Shown in pieces: positions 36,015-46,545 of a DNA stretch of 64,000 nt. The stretch lies in NCBI RefSeq assembly GCF_000001735.4, contig NC_003076.8, positions 17,301,835-17,365,834 on the forward strand, in the 5' to 3' direction. The notes under the pieces were generated by a model. That model saw nothing but the letters and a program-made list of their open reading frames with translations, was not told the origin of the DNA and ran no database searches. A program made the translations under genes and the position numbers. The stretch's first letter is position 1, and the number at the start of each line of letters is the position of its first letter. The DNA is from Arabidopsis thaliana. Lineage: Eukaryota > Streptophyta > Magnoliopsida > Brassicales > Brassicaceae.

Positions 36015-36635
36015 TTTTCCTCAATTTGGACTAATACTGATTCTAATTCGTATTGACATAGGAATATATATAAAGATGAAAAGTTAGTGGACAAATGGGA
36101 TTCATAGTCAGATATCAAATGAAAGTAGTGGACATCTCTCCATTGTCTTGTTGGTGTTATTTTGGACGTATACGCAACTAATTCTTGGTCGGAGTATTAA
36201 CAAAAGTTAAATATTTATGGGATAAAGTAGGACATATCAACATCTGACTATACACTCACTTTACCTATTATTAACAATTATTATAGTAAAGCACTATCTA
36301 ATAGGTATCATGTAAAACATTAACATGCACAAGTGTAAGTAGTTGGTTATAATAAAAACATATATCAAATATTCATATGTATTGATCTTTTTAATTTGTT
36401 GTATGTATTTGACATTGAATTTGACTTTGAGAATTTTTATTACCACTTTATTTTTCCTGCACATCATGTTTCTGAATTTCAAAGTAGATTAAAAACTAAC
36501 ATTTTTTTCTGTTCACATTCTTAATTGTTCTTATATATACCATTCTTTTCTGCATTTGTTTATCCTTAATCTTTGACATATTTATTCTTTTCTGCTTTCA
36601 TTAGATCAAAGCGATAAGAAATCGATATGGTGAAA
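36015..36635. other. Intergenic, no gene seen
   Basis: AT-rich stretch holding the upstream region of the DUF599 gene. Confidence 0.5.
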
Positions 36636-36719
36636 CTGTAAACTTTTACATTTCACCAACAATGATTTACATATTATAGAAAGAAAACAAAAAGGAAAAA
36701 AAAAATCTAAATTAAATAA

Positions 36720-36971
36720 TTAGTTAATAGGATGAATGCTGGGAGAATTTTCACCACGGCGACAATTGCGACAACGTCGACAAATTCCTACAATAGAAAA
36801 TACAAAGAAAACGAAAAGCATCATCACAGGAACCATCCATGCCTTGAACCATGGAGGATCTTTTGGGAAGATCAATGCAGCTTCTTCTTCTTCTTCAAGT
36901 TGGTATCGTGTCAAAGATTTGATGTGTATTATATTATAGTTTATAAACAACCACCAAAATTTTCTTCTCAT
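36720..36971 (-). CDS. Hypothetical small membrane peptide, intact copy of the inverted duplication
   Basis: An ATG at 36971 opens 83 codons, ending ENSPSIHPIN. The last ~45 residues look like a designed unit: an acidic/aromatic piece (DPPWFKAW), a hydrophobic span (MVPVMMLFVFFVFSIVGI) and a Cys/Arg-rich tail (CRRCRNCRRGEN). They fit a single-pass membrane peptide with a possible metal-binding or palmitoylated Cys cluster. The first ~40 residues are less convincing, so the true start may be downstream or in another exon. I recognise no family. The coding end lies inside the duplicated arm, and the opposite arm keeps the same frame apart from a stop, which argues that this frame was once coding. 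Confidence 0.4.
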   Translation of the reverse strand: MRRKFWWLFINYNIIHIKSLTRYQLEEEEEAALIFPKDPPWFKAWMVPVMMLFVFFVFSIVGICRRCRNCRRGENSPSIHPIN

Positions 36972-37344
36972 CTCCTGAGTTTCCTTTGTCTAGGAGATGA
37001 GAAGAATGACAAGACAGTGAAAATTTGTTATCCCCTGAACATTTGTTTAATGATATGCTGTGTTTTGTTTAAAGGTTTATTTTTAGTGTTTTGCTATATT
37101 TTCTCTAGATCTTTTTTGGAACATTTGCTATTTTGGGATTAGTTTGGAAACTTGATCATGAAAATAGAATAACTAATGTAATGTGTTCATCTTTCTAGAT
37201 CTTTTCCGTCATGCATTCAAAATTTCACGTAACTCAACTCTGTAAAAATTTGTTAAAAAGGCAAGTTAAATGTGTGACATGCATAAATTTCATTGGTAAG
37301 CAAAGTTAGAAGAGTTAGGGAGATAGACATTCTAGGCTTTTATT

Positions 37345-37473
37345 TTCAAGGCATGGATGGTTCCTGTGATGATGCTTTTCGTTTTCTTTGTATTTTCAAT
37401 TGTAGGAATTTGTCGACGTTGTTGAAATTGTCGCCGTGGTGAAAATTCTCCCAGCATTCATCCTATTACCTAA
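37345..37473 (+). pseudogene. Stop-bearing second copy of the small membrane-peptide ORF
   Basis: On the plus strand the frame from 37348 reads KAWMVPVMMLF...GICRRC and then meets TGA at 37423-37425. The intact copy has CGC (Arg) there. After the stop it continues NCRRGENSPSIHPI to TAA at 37471. Sequence upstream of KAW is not shared, so only the 3' part of the gene was copied. Confidence 0.65.
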
Positions 37474-37549
37474 TTATTTAGATTTTCCCCCTTTTTCTTT
37501 TCTTTCTATAATATGTAAATCATTGTTGGTGAAAATGTAAAATTTACAG

Positions 37550-38465
37550 TAGGAATTGCCGAATTGGAGAGACAATCAGTTCAAAGTAAAGAAAAAAATG
37601 TGTTAGTTTGGACGCACCTCTATGGAGTGACTTGGTCACGGTATTTTAGGATAGAACTAGCAATGGATCTAGCAAAATATTAATTGTTGTCACTTGGCCA
37701 AAACAAAAACAAACAAAAAAAATATAGTGAGGAGTTCGAAGATTTTTGGGGTTAACTTAACACAGGTTATGAAAATTGTTTCATCAAAGATTATGGTCAG
37801 ATGGGCCCGCCTTTTAATAGTCCTCAACAAGGATATGGTCTTTGAGTTTACTTGGACTTTGAACGTAAGTGTATGTAACATATGATTTCTCATGATAGGA
37901 ATCACATATTCACCGCTAACACAACCTAATTTTACTTAGAAGTTCGAGATTAAATGTGCCACATAGCAAGAAATTGGAGAAATTCTTACAGCAGACTAAA
38001 TGATAATTAAAATATTTACATATTATTAGATTGGATAGAATCCCTCATTTGTAAGCAACTAGCTAACAAGGAATAAATATGTGACAATGCGTTGAACGGT
38101 CCAAGAATCCTTCAAATGAAATGTGTCAAACCTCAGTGTTCCAAGCAATCTTAACCACTCTGGAAGACCCCTCAAAATTTCAAGATCAACCGAAAGATGG
38201 TGATACCGAAAACTATACCCTAGCACAAATACATACTAAACAAAAACAATTTTTTTTTGCTAATTACTATGGTTTCATTTTAAAAGTACGTACACATGGA
38301 AAATGAAAACAAACAATACCCAATATTACCAATCTTTTATTTCACAAAGAGATACCAAAGAAACAATTGATAGAAGACCCCAAAAAATGAAGATTTGAAC
38401 GCAAACAATAACAAATACTCTATAACAAAGATGAATACAGACATCAATCCATCATCATATAACAA
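37550..38465. other. Intergenic, no gene seen
   Basis: AT-rich; the last part is presumably the 3' UTR of the minus-strand F-box gene. Short plus-strand frames here show no recognisable family. Confidence 0.55.
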
Positions 38466-39677
38466 CTAAACAGAAGCAGACAAGCTTGGGACAAAAGAGA
38501 ACCACCGAAACCCACAACTCCATTTCTCCGGCAACGAAGGACATTTAGGAACCCAATGCCATGTCCTTCTTCCAACATGAAAAAACAGAATCTCAGGCCA
38601 ATTGTAACAACACACACAAATCATCTCCTTATGCCACAGACAGTACACATGCTCGTAGTTATGGTAACAAACCGAAGTAAACTTCCTACAAACAATGTCC
38701 GGTAATGTTTCTACTTCGATCCAACTCTCTGTTTCTTCTTTAAATTCCCAAATCTTGATACTCCTACAAATCCCATTGCTCCCAATTCCTCCAACCATGT
38801 AAAGTATCTTCTTCTCTGGATCACTTACTAATCTAGCAAACGTGATCTCATCATCCGCCGGAAAAACACCGTCTCCGGTGGCTGTTGTCCACTTTCCGTC
38901 GTTGAGATCAACGCTCACGATTAGAAAAGGCTCGGATCTAGCGAAATAGAGTGACCCATTGTAAAAGACTCCATCTTGGTTAAACCCACGAGGTAAAACT
39001 TGATCAACGCCGCCGAATTTTCTCCATGAGCGGTCACCGGAATCGTAGAGACAAACGGATCTTGAAGAAGCGGCGGAGGACGATGAACAAAGAGTGAAGA
39101 TTTTGTAGCCTTTGGGGGATGTCACAAGAGAGAGAAGCTCAAAGGGAAAAGGGTAACAAGGTAATTTGATAGATCTTGAAGATCTTGTTAAGGGATTGAA
39201 GATTGAAAGAGAAGAAACAGAGGAAGGTGAGAGGGAGAAACAGAGGAGGCCGTTGGAGGAAGAGAGAAGAGAAGAGGCGCAGGTTAGTGATAGGGAGCGA
39301 GGGAGAGGTAACGTGCACCAGGAGATGAGATTAGGGTTAAAGAGAGGGAAGGAGTTAAAAGATTGAGGATGAGAGAGGAGAAGAAACGAAGGAAGAGAGA
39401 AAGAGTGGTCGGAGATGAAAGATGGAGAGAGGATTAGAGATCGGAGATGACGTGAGATTGATCGGAGAGTGAGGAGAGTTTTGAAAGGAAGTAAAGAGAG
39501 GATGTGTTCGAGGAGGTGGTTTGGTAAGTTAGACCAGATGTTTGGATCCAAGTTGGTCGGAGAAGATAGAGCGGTGGGGGAAGATTCTGGTGACCAGTAG
39601 AGGAAAGTGGAGGCGGTGGTGGTGGTGGTGGTGGTGATGGTTATGGGTTTCTTTCCGTGAGCTCTGAGACGGAACAT
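38466..39677 (-). CDS. F-box/kelch-type protein
   Basis: Intronless, 403 residues from the first ATG (MFRLRAHGKK). A Thr run (from an ACC repeat, GGT on the plus strand at 39609-39635) and a Ser/Pro stretch precede the F-box at about residues 45-90: IWSNLPNHLLEHILSLLPFKTLLTLRSISRHLRSLI. The rest is a beta-propeller-like region with galactose-oxidase/kelch features (SSNGLLCFSL, IFNPLTRSSRSIKLP, GSLYFARSEPFLIVSVDLNDGKW, KILYMVGGIGSNG, IKIWEFKEETESWIEVETLP). F-box proteins link substrates to SCF ubiquitin ligases through SKP1/ASK; the target is not evident. Resembles the UFO/LCR-type single-exon F-box genes. Remembered as AT5G43190. Confidence 0.9.
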   Translation of the reverse strand: MFRLRAHGKKPITITTTTTTTASTFLYWSPESSPTALSSPTNLDPNIWSNLPNHLLEHILSLLPFKTLLTLRSISRHLRSLILSPSFISDHSFSLPSFLLLSHPQSFNSFPLFNPNLISWCTLPLPRSLSLTCASSLLSSSNGLLCFSLSPSSVSSLSIFNPLTRSSRSIKLPCYPFPFELLSLVTSPKGYKIFTLCSSSSAASSRSVCLYDSGDRSWRKFGGVDQVLPRGFNQDGVFYNGSLYFARSEPFLIVSVDLNDGKWTTATGDGVFPADDEITFARLVSDPEKKILYMVGGIGSNGICRSIKIWEFKEETESWIEVETLPDIVCRKFTSVCYHNYEHVYCLWHKEMICVCCYNWPEILFFHVGRRTWHWVPKCPSLPEKWSCGFRWFSFVPSLSASV

Positions 39678-40070
39678 GGTGAGAAACACGAAAGAGAAGG
39701 TTGAACCAACTTTTAGTTCAAGAAGACTAGAGAAGGGAAGAACGAAGAAGACTCAACGTTTGCGACTTTGCGACTTTGCGTCTAGACCGGTTCACATTTG
39801 GGATGTGGGGAAAATAATAAATAAACCGGACCCTTATTTATATTTACCATCGGTTATTGTTTTGGTCAAACACAGTATTAATTTTACTTTTTTGAAACAA
39901 TGACATTTTTTTTTATTAACGGTAATTCAAATCGAAATTAATTCGAAACCAGAATTAGCGTAAAATCGAATTAAACCGGATAAAAAATTAGAAGTTTCAG
40001 TTCTAATACTTTAATTATCTTACAATTAAATAATTTAGTCAAAATGACTTAGTTATATATTTAAAATGAA

Positions 40071-40105
<35 letters not shown>

Positions 40106-42445
40106 TAATTGATTTGAACCAAAATTCTAGCTTGGTTAATGCATTTCTTAAAAGCAGGCATACTCAATGGGCACAATCACCAAAAACTTTGGATGATATT
40201 TGTTTTGGCTCAATATGTGTGTTATATGTATTAAAATAAATGAATATACTACAAACCATTTTCATCATTCATTAATGATACTTAAAGGCATATAAGAAAA
40301 AATATTAATACAAATAACAAATTTCTCTTTTATTTATTTAAAACCGTATATAATCCTTGACAAAAAAAAACCCCGTATATAATCCAAATCAAACCAGAGA
40401 AAAAATTCAGTTATGCATTATTTGAAACAGAATAAACAAAACCGAAAACTTAAATGAGGACGGTGCTCAAATTCACGTATTGGGCAGTACAACTACCAAA
40501 CCAAGTGGTTGTTGACTTATTCCCGAGTATCATAAAATCAAGTGGGAAAATACTATACAATTACACATATATAATATATGCACATTTTATTTATAGATGA
40601 TAGTTATCAATTAATCAAACTGGAACAGTTGATTACGAAGATGAGATTAATCTTAGGACCACTTTTTGACTTTAGAATTTAATATGGTTCTATCTTTTAC
40701 AAAAGTTCTATTTGGATTGGTGATGTAACAATCCTAGTAATAAATGAGTAGGACCGGTGGGATAAGATCTTACCCGCTCGTCTACTCGGCTACTCTTATG
40801 GCACCGACGCCTACGCATGTGTTTTATTACTTATATGTAGCTCACCATTTGCTCAACAAAAAATATAGCTCACTCGGATATTCAAAACACTTTTTTTTTT
40901 TGGTTTTTTAAGTGAGTTTTGATAATTTTGGATTAATTCAAATCAAACATCGAATTGGAGGTTTATGAGTAGGACTTAGTCAAATCATATATCCGATTAA
41001 ATTCGTCTAATCAATTTTAAAGATAAACCAGGTCGAAAATCTTTTTGACCCACTAAAAATTTAACTAGGGTCTTAATATTAGATTTGATGGATATGGTTC
41101 AACTTATTTTGCAAAAATAGAAAATAAAAATTTCTAAGTGCGTAGACCTAAATTTATTTATCATTTTTTATTATTATTTATCTTGGTGTTAGGTCTTACC
41201 GAATGCCGAATTACCGTCTAACGATTATTTGAATAAAATACAATACAAAATTCAAAAATAAATAATACCAAAGTTAATGTTACATATATATATATATATT
41301 ATACCAAAATTAATGATGTGATGTGCTACATTTCCCAAAAATAATTTTAGATTACTACAATAATAAAAATGCATTGACACAAAACTATTTCTTCACTCTT
41401 TCACTCTTTTCAATTTTCATTTATTTATATTCAATAAACTTCTCTTGTGTTGAAGTCTATCTTGGGGTGATTTATTTTATTTTTCGGTGATGTGAGATCT
41501 GGTTCTCGAAGGCTATCATTTTCCTCAGTCTTCAATACCTTTTGAAATATATAAAACAAGATTTCTCTACACCTTGTGCAATATTCGTATGTGAATACAA
41601 ATACCGTTTAACAAAAAGCATGGTCTTGAATGCGCCACCACCATCCACATATCGATATACAACATGAACCATATGCATGCAAGGCCTTCCTATAAAACAC
41701 CATATGTGTATCTTTGAAAGACCATACGTATCATAATGCTTTAAGTAAATATAAATTTGATAGATGTGTGTAAAACGCTCCATCACATATAGTCTCTATG
41801 CAAGGTGCATTAGCTCCTTCCATTCGATTCTTGAACTCACAAGTGACGTGCACGTATTACATCAAGTGATTCACATATACAAAATTATCCTTTTAACATT
41901 ATTTTCTTGTCAACTATAGCAAGTTGTTTTGAAAAATGATAAGTTTAAAAAATAGCAGACAATCTATTAAAATTTAAACCTAGGTATGGACACTTTCCAA
42001 TATTTTTGGGATAGTTTGGATAAAAAATTCAGGAATTTTGTCCTTTTGTTCTTGGTTTAAATCCATTTTTTTTTTTTTTGCCAATTAAAATCGAACAAAA
42101 CTTCTGTTTGGTTTCAGTCAAGAAAAAAACTAATGTTTGGTTCAAAAGTATAAAATTTTGGTTCGGTCACTTACTCACTACAGTCTTTGATATCACAAAC
42201 TGAACCAAAATTTGGTTTTTTTTTTTAATAAAATTTTTGATTTTAAGAATTTTTTTTTTCTATTTCAGTAAACTCAATAATTTCGGAATTTTGATTTCGT
42301 AGAGAAACTTTTAGTATGATAAAAAAAGAACCTATTTTACTGAAACTAATCGTTTTGGAGGTTCCGAACCCAACCAAACCGGTAATCCAATCAAATTTAA
42401 ATTTTTAGAGATAAACGAAAGTCAAACCGAGTTTACTTAAATTGG
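39678..42445. other. AT-rich intergenic region, no gene seen
   Basis: 2.8 kb with many A/T runs, (TA)n tracts at 40076-40103 and near 41285-41300, and repeated AACCGAA/GGTTCGGTT-like words. The first part holds the F-box promoter. No frame longer than about 85 codons looks coding. Confidence 0.5.
40076..40103. repeat. (TA)14 microsatellite
   Basis: Uninterrupted TA run; likely length-variable. Confidence 0.85.
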
Positions 42446-43225
42446 TTCGCCGGTACGTCATCTTTCTCTTCTCCCTTTACACTCTTTGAATTGACTTTGG
42501 ATATTGGTAGTTTCTGCTTGGAAAGGAGTCTAAAAAGAAAGTGGTTTTTGATTACCATTTAGGTTTCTACTTAGAAAAGCATCAGCTTTCGATTCTTATT
42601 TCAAGGAAATCTAAAACGAAAAGTGCTTGTTGCTTACCATTTAGGTTCTGTTTGAAAAGGCCCTAGCTTTAGATTCATATACATTTCAAGAAATTTGAAA
42701 AGTAAAGTGCTTGTTATTGCAGGAAGACCATGGCGTTGTGCTTGTATCATCACTGGTTTCACTTGTTGAAGTCAAGGTACCATCTTTATTCATCTCTAGG
42801 AATTGATAACATTGCCTTGTGAATGTATATATGCTTATGGAATATGGATGATGTTGAGCGTCCCTTGTTTAATTTCTGCAGCTTCCTCGTTTTAATCTAA
42901 ATGGAAGATCTTTTCATGAAAGTTACAGCGGAGAAAGAAAGATGAGGAGATAAGTCAGATTGATGCTTTGCTACAACACATGAGGAGAGCTTTGGATAAA
43001 GTTGAGGAATCACTAGACTGCATTCATCTTGAAACCGACTGGAAAATCTAATCAGGTAACCAAAAACTAACTTAATCCATCAATGGATTCACTGATTTTT
43101 CTGTGCAGTGACACAAGTTTGTGTACCCATGTATGAATTACTATGTTGGGAATGTACTTGTCATATGGCAATAGTTTGGAAAATACATTGCACAACCCCA
43201 TAACATGTTGTAACTTTTGAGGAAC
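42446..43225 (+). pseudogene. Partial duplicate of the GIY-YIG gene (lacks exon 1)
   Basis: This stretch matches the functional gene at 45733-46545 from the exon-1 border (TCGCCGGT) through intron 1, exon 2 (GGAAGACCATGG and CACTGGTTTCACTTGTTG), intron 2, exon 3 (AAATGGAAGATCTTT, GGAGAAAGAAAGATGAGGAG) and about 180 bases of 3' flank (CTTGTCATATGGCAATAGTTTG). Exon 1, with the YVGI half of the nuclease motif, and part of exon 2 are missing. Stops appear, such as the TGA after ACTTGT and TAA in TTTTAATCTAAATGG. Introns are kept, so it arose by DNA duplication, not from an mRNA. Confidence 0.85.
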
Positions 43226-43528
43226 ACTATTTAAATGTGATTATGCTAAGCGCTGGGAAAGTAGCAGTGTTCAATATACAACATAAATTGTGCTTCGGAT
43301 CTTGAGGTAACCAACAACTGACTTTCCGAGTAGCTAAAATCTTCCTTTTGGTTTAATTCCACGAGTTAGACAACAGATCGAAAGTTTCCGAATCGCTACA
43401 CAAAATTCTAGATCATCAATAGAATCTCACTAACAAACGTACATGATCTCTCTTCTAAAACCAATTCCAGATCACTCTGTTTTAAGTAAAAGTTTTACTA
43501 AATTGTGTCATGTTTTTGGTATAATCAG

Positions 43529-43940
43529 GTCTCACTTGTGGGATTAATGTGTGACAAAGATGGTTCAAAAGTCACACGAGTTAGATTCACTCTTGATGAT
43601 GGAACAGGCCAATTTGACTGTAAAAGATGGTAAAGTCACAGAAACTATTCCTTTTGGTAGAGAATGCAAGAGTTGTTTTTAGGTACAATGGTCAGTTTTG
43701 AAGTTTGTAATTGGTGTTGTTGTGCCCTTTTTTAGAGGGTGGATGATACTGTCGACGCTAGAGAAATGTAGTCTGTGCGGTTAGTATCTACGGCTTAATC
43801 TGATTTGTGGTGAAATCACATTTAGTTTGGAGGTAAGCTTGTGGAACAGAGATGGAACCTATGTGTGTCTCAATGGTCAGTGGAAGACTTTTCTCTGTGA
43901 GGTATGTGCGTCTCAATGGTCATTTGAAGAGTCATTAGTA
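43529..43940 (+). pseudogene. Fragment of a replication protein A 32-kDa-like (RPA2) gene
   Basis: After an AG acceptor at 43528 one frame reads VSLVGLMCDKDGSKVTRV then RFTLDDGTGQFDCKRW, the OB-fold segment typical of RPA32. Later exon-like pieces read VDDTVDAREM, a TAG stop, SVR, and then RDGTYVCLNGQWKTF. A short repeat of the last motif (YVRLNGHLKS) lies at about 43904-43934. These are consecutive parts of the RPA32 OB domain with intron-like gaps. The N-terminal phospho-region and the winged-helix end are absent and stops interrupt it, so it is a dead fragment next to the GIY-YIG duplicate. Confidence 0.7.
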
Positions 43941-44306
43941 TCTCCAGAACCTAGGATCACGTCTAGTTCACTTCTAAAACTTAAGTAGTGTGTATTTGAT
44001 TGTTTCCTTGTTTTTTTTTCAATTTCGTAAGCCAACCTCAAAAAATCAAAGTTGCCTTCTTTTTAATCTGAAACTAAATTTGGTTGAAGTCAGTGTTTTG
44101 TGTTGCAAGAGATATATGTGTCGCATACTAGAATCAAACTTGTAAATGAAATTGATAAAATCATACTGTATTACATGTTGCCAACAAAAACAGATACATA
44201 AACTACGGAAAACCCTAATCTGCCTCTTAGACAAACATAAAAGTGAAAACCCTAAACAGAATCCAGAAACAAGTTAACATATTTGAAACCCTAATTAGAC
44301 GCAGTT
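43941..44306. other. Intergenic, includes 3' end of the RING gene
   Basis: AT-rich; no gene seen. Confidence 0.55.
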
Positions 44307-44930
44307 TCACTGTGGTTGTTTGTCAACAGGTTTGCGACAGAGAGGGCATGAGTTATTACCTCGGATCAACCACTGAGTGAGACATGGTTCATGAAAACAA
44401 TGAGTGCAGTTAGGCAACTCGCAGTAATCATCGGATGTCGACAATTCCTCCAAACAGATGGCACAAGTCTTCGATTCTTCTTCTTCTCCTTGGCTCATCT
44501 CTTGGTCCAAATCTGTTGCCAACGGAGGCACAACGACGTAAACCTTGTGTGTCAATTTGACAGAGACGATTATGAATAAAGGTGGTTGTTGTGGCAAGTA
44601 AACACTTTGACTTGTTTGCCGTTGTTGGGCTTCGACAATCTTACAAGATATTTGCTCGGACAAGTCATGATCGTGGAGTTGGGTCTGGAGATGTTGATAG
44701 ACGTCGTTTGGTTTGAAACTTGGGAGTGTCAGAGAGATTAGTGGGTCGTGACAAGTAGAAGAATCATCCGGGTAAGATCCGAGACTCGTGACACAATTAT
44801 CCTTGTTGTTAATGAGAAATTCCTCTACTTCTCTGTATTGACTGATTACTACCGTACTTAAGAACCCTAACGACGGAGGTTGAGACAAAGCTTTTACATG
44901 AACATCGAGTTTGAAAGATTCAGTTTCCAT
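44307..44930 (-). CDS. RING-H2 zinc-finger protein (putative E3 ubiquitin ligase)
   Basis: Intronless, 207 residues from METESFKLDV. The RING lies at about residues 155-200: CAICLEEL, ELPNCTHCFHEPCL, W, then CPLCRKP. It is a C3H2C3 RING-H2 with the Trp before the last Cys pair (TQWLIRGNNSCPLC) that E2-binding RINGs carry. The N-terminal 145 residues have no known domain or membrane span, so it is probably soluble. Such proteins transfer ubiquitin from an E2; the substrate is unknown. The tail after the RING is only about 8 residues. Located between a pseudogene cluster and a MITE. Remembered as AT5G43200. Confidence 0.9.
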   Translation of the reverse strand: METESFKLDVHVKALSQPPSLGFLSTVVISQYREVEEFLINNKDNCVTSLGSYPDDSSTCHDPLISLTLPSFKPNDVYQHLQTQLHDHDLSEQISCKIVEAQQRQTSQSVYLPQQPPLFIIVSVKLTHKVYVVVPPLATDLDQEMSQGEEEESKTCAICLEELSTSDDYCELPNCTHCFHEPCLTQWLIRGNNSCPLCRKPVDKQPQ

Positions 44931-45188
44931 TGTCGAGCGAGTGAAACTAGACAAAACTCAGAGAGACAGAGTGAAATATTGTTGAGAAATTAGATGATGA
45001 TTCGTAAGGAAGAGAGAAAAACAGAGATTGTTGAGAAAATTGTAATTGTGGAGAAGTCACAAGTGTAATGTTGTGTTTATATAAGCAAAAAGAAAAAAAC
45101 TCTGATTATAATTTGTTGTAACGTGTTAACCTAATTTCCTTTTTCCTTTCTAATTTCCTTTTTTTCTTCAATATTTCCATTTTTTTTA

Positions 45189-45493
45189 GGGTTAATTTGT
45201 AAACTAGTCACTTTTTTAAACTTAATTAGAAAAGTAGTCACTTTACTATTCATAATTTGCAAAATAGTCACTTTTCACTGTTTGATTCGTACACTTAGAT
45301 TGTACACCACTTTTAGTGTACAAATATATATAAAAATACACAGCGTACACTTTATATTTGTACACTAAAAGTGATAGTACAATCCAAGTGTACGAATCAA
45401 ACAGTGAAAAGTGACTATTTTGCAAATTATGAATAGTAAAGTGACTACTTTCCTAATTAAGTTTGAAAAAGTGACTATTTTGCCAACATACCC
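45189..45493. mobile_element. Foldback MITE with long inverted termini
   Basis: A 305-bp element that is nearly one palindrome. The left half (GGGTTAATTTGTAAAC...) and the reverse complement of the right half (GGGTATGTTGGCAAAA...) match through about 145 bases to a small AT-rich loop near 45335. Each arm repeats TAGTCACTTT three times at about 30-bp spacing. It is flanked by TTTTTTTTA on both sides (45180-45188 and 45494-45502), a possible 9-bp target duplication as in Mutator-type elements, although the T-run makes this less certain. No coding capacity. It lies between the RING gene promoter and the GIY-YIG gene promoter. Confidence 0.8.
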
Positions 45494-45732
45494 TTTTTTT
45501 TAACACCAAATCAATATTTCCATTTTTCTTTAACGTTCATTTTTTATTGTTGTATTTCCTTTTTTTGTCTTGTTTGTATAACTATAACATATCTCATTAT
45601 ATATACCAGAGCTTAAGCCAATTCAATTTCGAACCAAACCAAACCGAAAGCAAATCGAATTCGGTTTAACTTGGTTTTGCAAATCAAATTATTCTCTAGT
45701 AAGATGATGATGAAGATGACGAGAGAATTGAG

Positions 45733-46545
45733 ATGACGAGGTTGCTCTCTAGGACGTTCCCGTCCGTGAAGCTTCGCGATTCCAATCCTAAAGCTCCCGA
45801 ATTCAAAAATTTGAAAAATTCACAAACCCAAGTTCCGATTCCATCGTCTTCTTCTCCGCAAGAGAACTCAAAGATTCCCAAATCCAAATCCTGGTCTGTT
45901 TATCTCATTCTCTCCACGACCGAACCCATCAAAACATATGTCGGAATCACCACCGATTTTTCTCGCCGGTTCGTCCTCCTCTCTTTGAATCGAGTTTAGG
46001 TAGATTCTGATGGAAAGGCACGAGCTTTCGATTCATAGTTCTTAAGGAATGTATAAAGCAAAGTGCTTTTTGATTACCATTTAGGTTTCTGTTTCAAAAG
46101 GCTTGAGCTTTTGATTCTTTTGGATTTGAAGGAATTTGAAAAGCAAAGTGTTTGTTATTGGTTGCAGATTAAAGCAGCACAATGGTGAAATCAGAGGTGG
46201 TGCAAAAGCTTCAAGTGCAGGAAGACCATGGCTTTGTGCTTGCATTATCACTGGATTCACTTGTTTAAGTCAAGGTACTATCTCTCTTTATCTCCTAAGA
46301 ATTGAACATTGCATTGTGACTGTATATATGCTTATGGATGATGATTGATGAGCTTCCCTTGTTTAATTTCCGCAGCTTCTTCGTTTGAATCAAAATGGAA
46401 GATCTTTACAAGAAAGTTACCGCGGAGAAAGAAAGACGAAGACATGAGTCAGAGTGATGCTTTGCTACAACACCGTAGGAGAGCTTTAAACAAAGTCGAG
46501 GAATCATTAGACTGTAGTTATCTTGAAACTGACTGGAAAATCTAA
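45733..46545 (+). CDS. GIY-YIG domain (UvrC/SLX1-like) nuclease-family protein
   Basis: Three exons, 45733-45968, 46168-46274 and 46376-46545, encode 170 residues. The N-terminal 50 residues are Ser/Pro/Lys-rich and could be an organelle or nuclear targeting region. The GIY-YIG fold follows: VYLILS (GIY strand), TYVGITTDFSRRLKQHNGEI (YIG strand with the catalytic-type Arg and His), GGAKAS and GRPW, then ESKWKIF, which holds the conserved Glu. This order (GGAKAS-GRPW) is that of SLX1-like structure-specific nucleases, but no PHD/RING finger follows, so it is a short version. Activity is inferred. A truncated duplicate lies 3.3 kb upstream. Remembered as AT5G43210. Confidence 0.88.

Larger units (their letters stand above)
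36636..37549. repeat. ~210-bp inverted duplication with ~500-bp spacer
   Basis: The left arm (36636-36848) and the reverse complement of the right arm (37345-37549) agree over almost their whole length. Long exact stretches lie in the middle, for example GGATGAATGCTGGGAGAATT at 36730 and CATCATCACAGGAACCATCC at 36819. Differences are a few substitutions and small indels in A-rich parts. Both arms carry the same small coding frame. A transcript through it could fold into a long hairpin. Confidence 0.85.

Noticed and set aside
36720-37549. Reading the inverted repeat as a classic DNA transposon
   Set aside because: Arms contain a coding frame, and I saw no terminal motif or target-site duplication, so an inverted gene duplication fits better.
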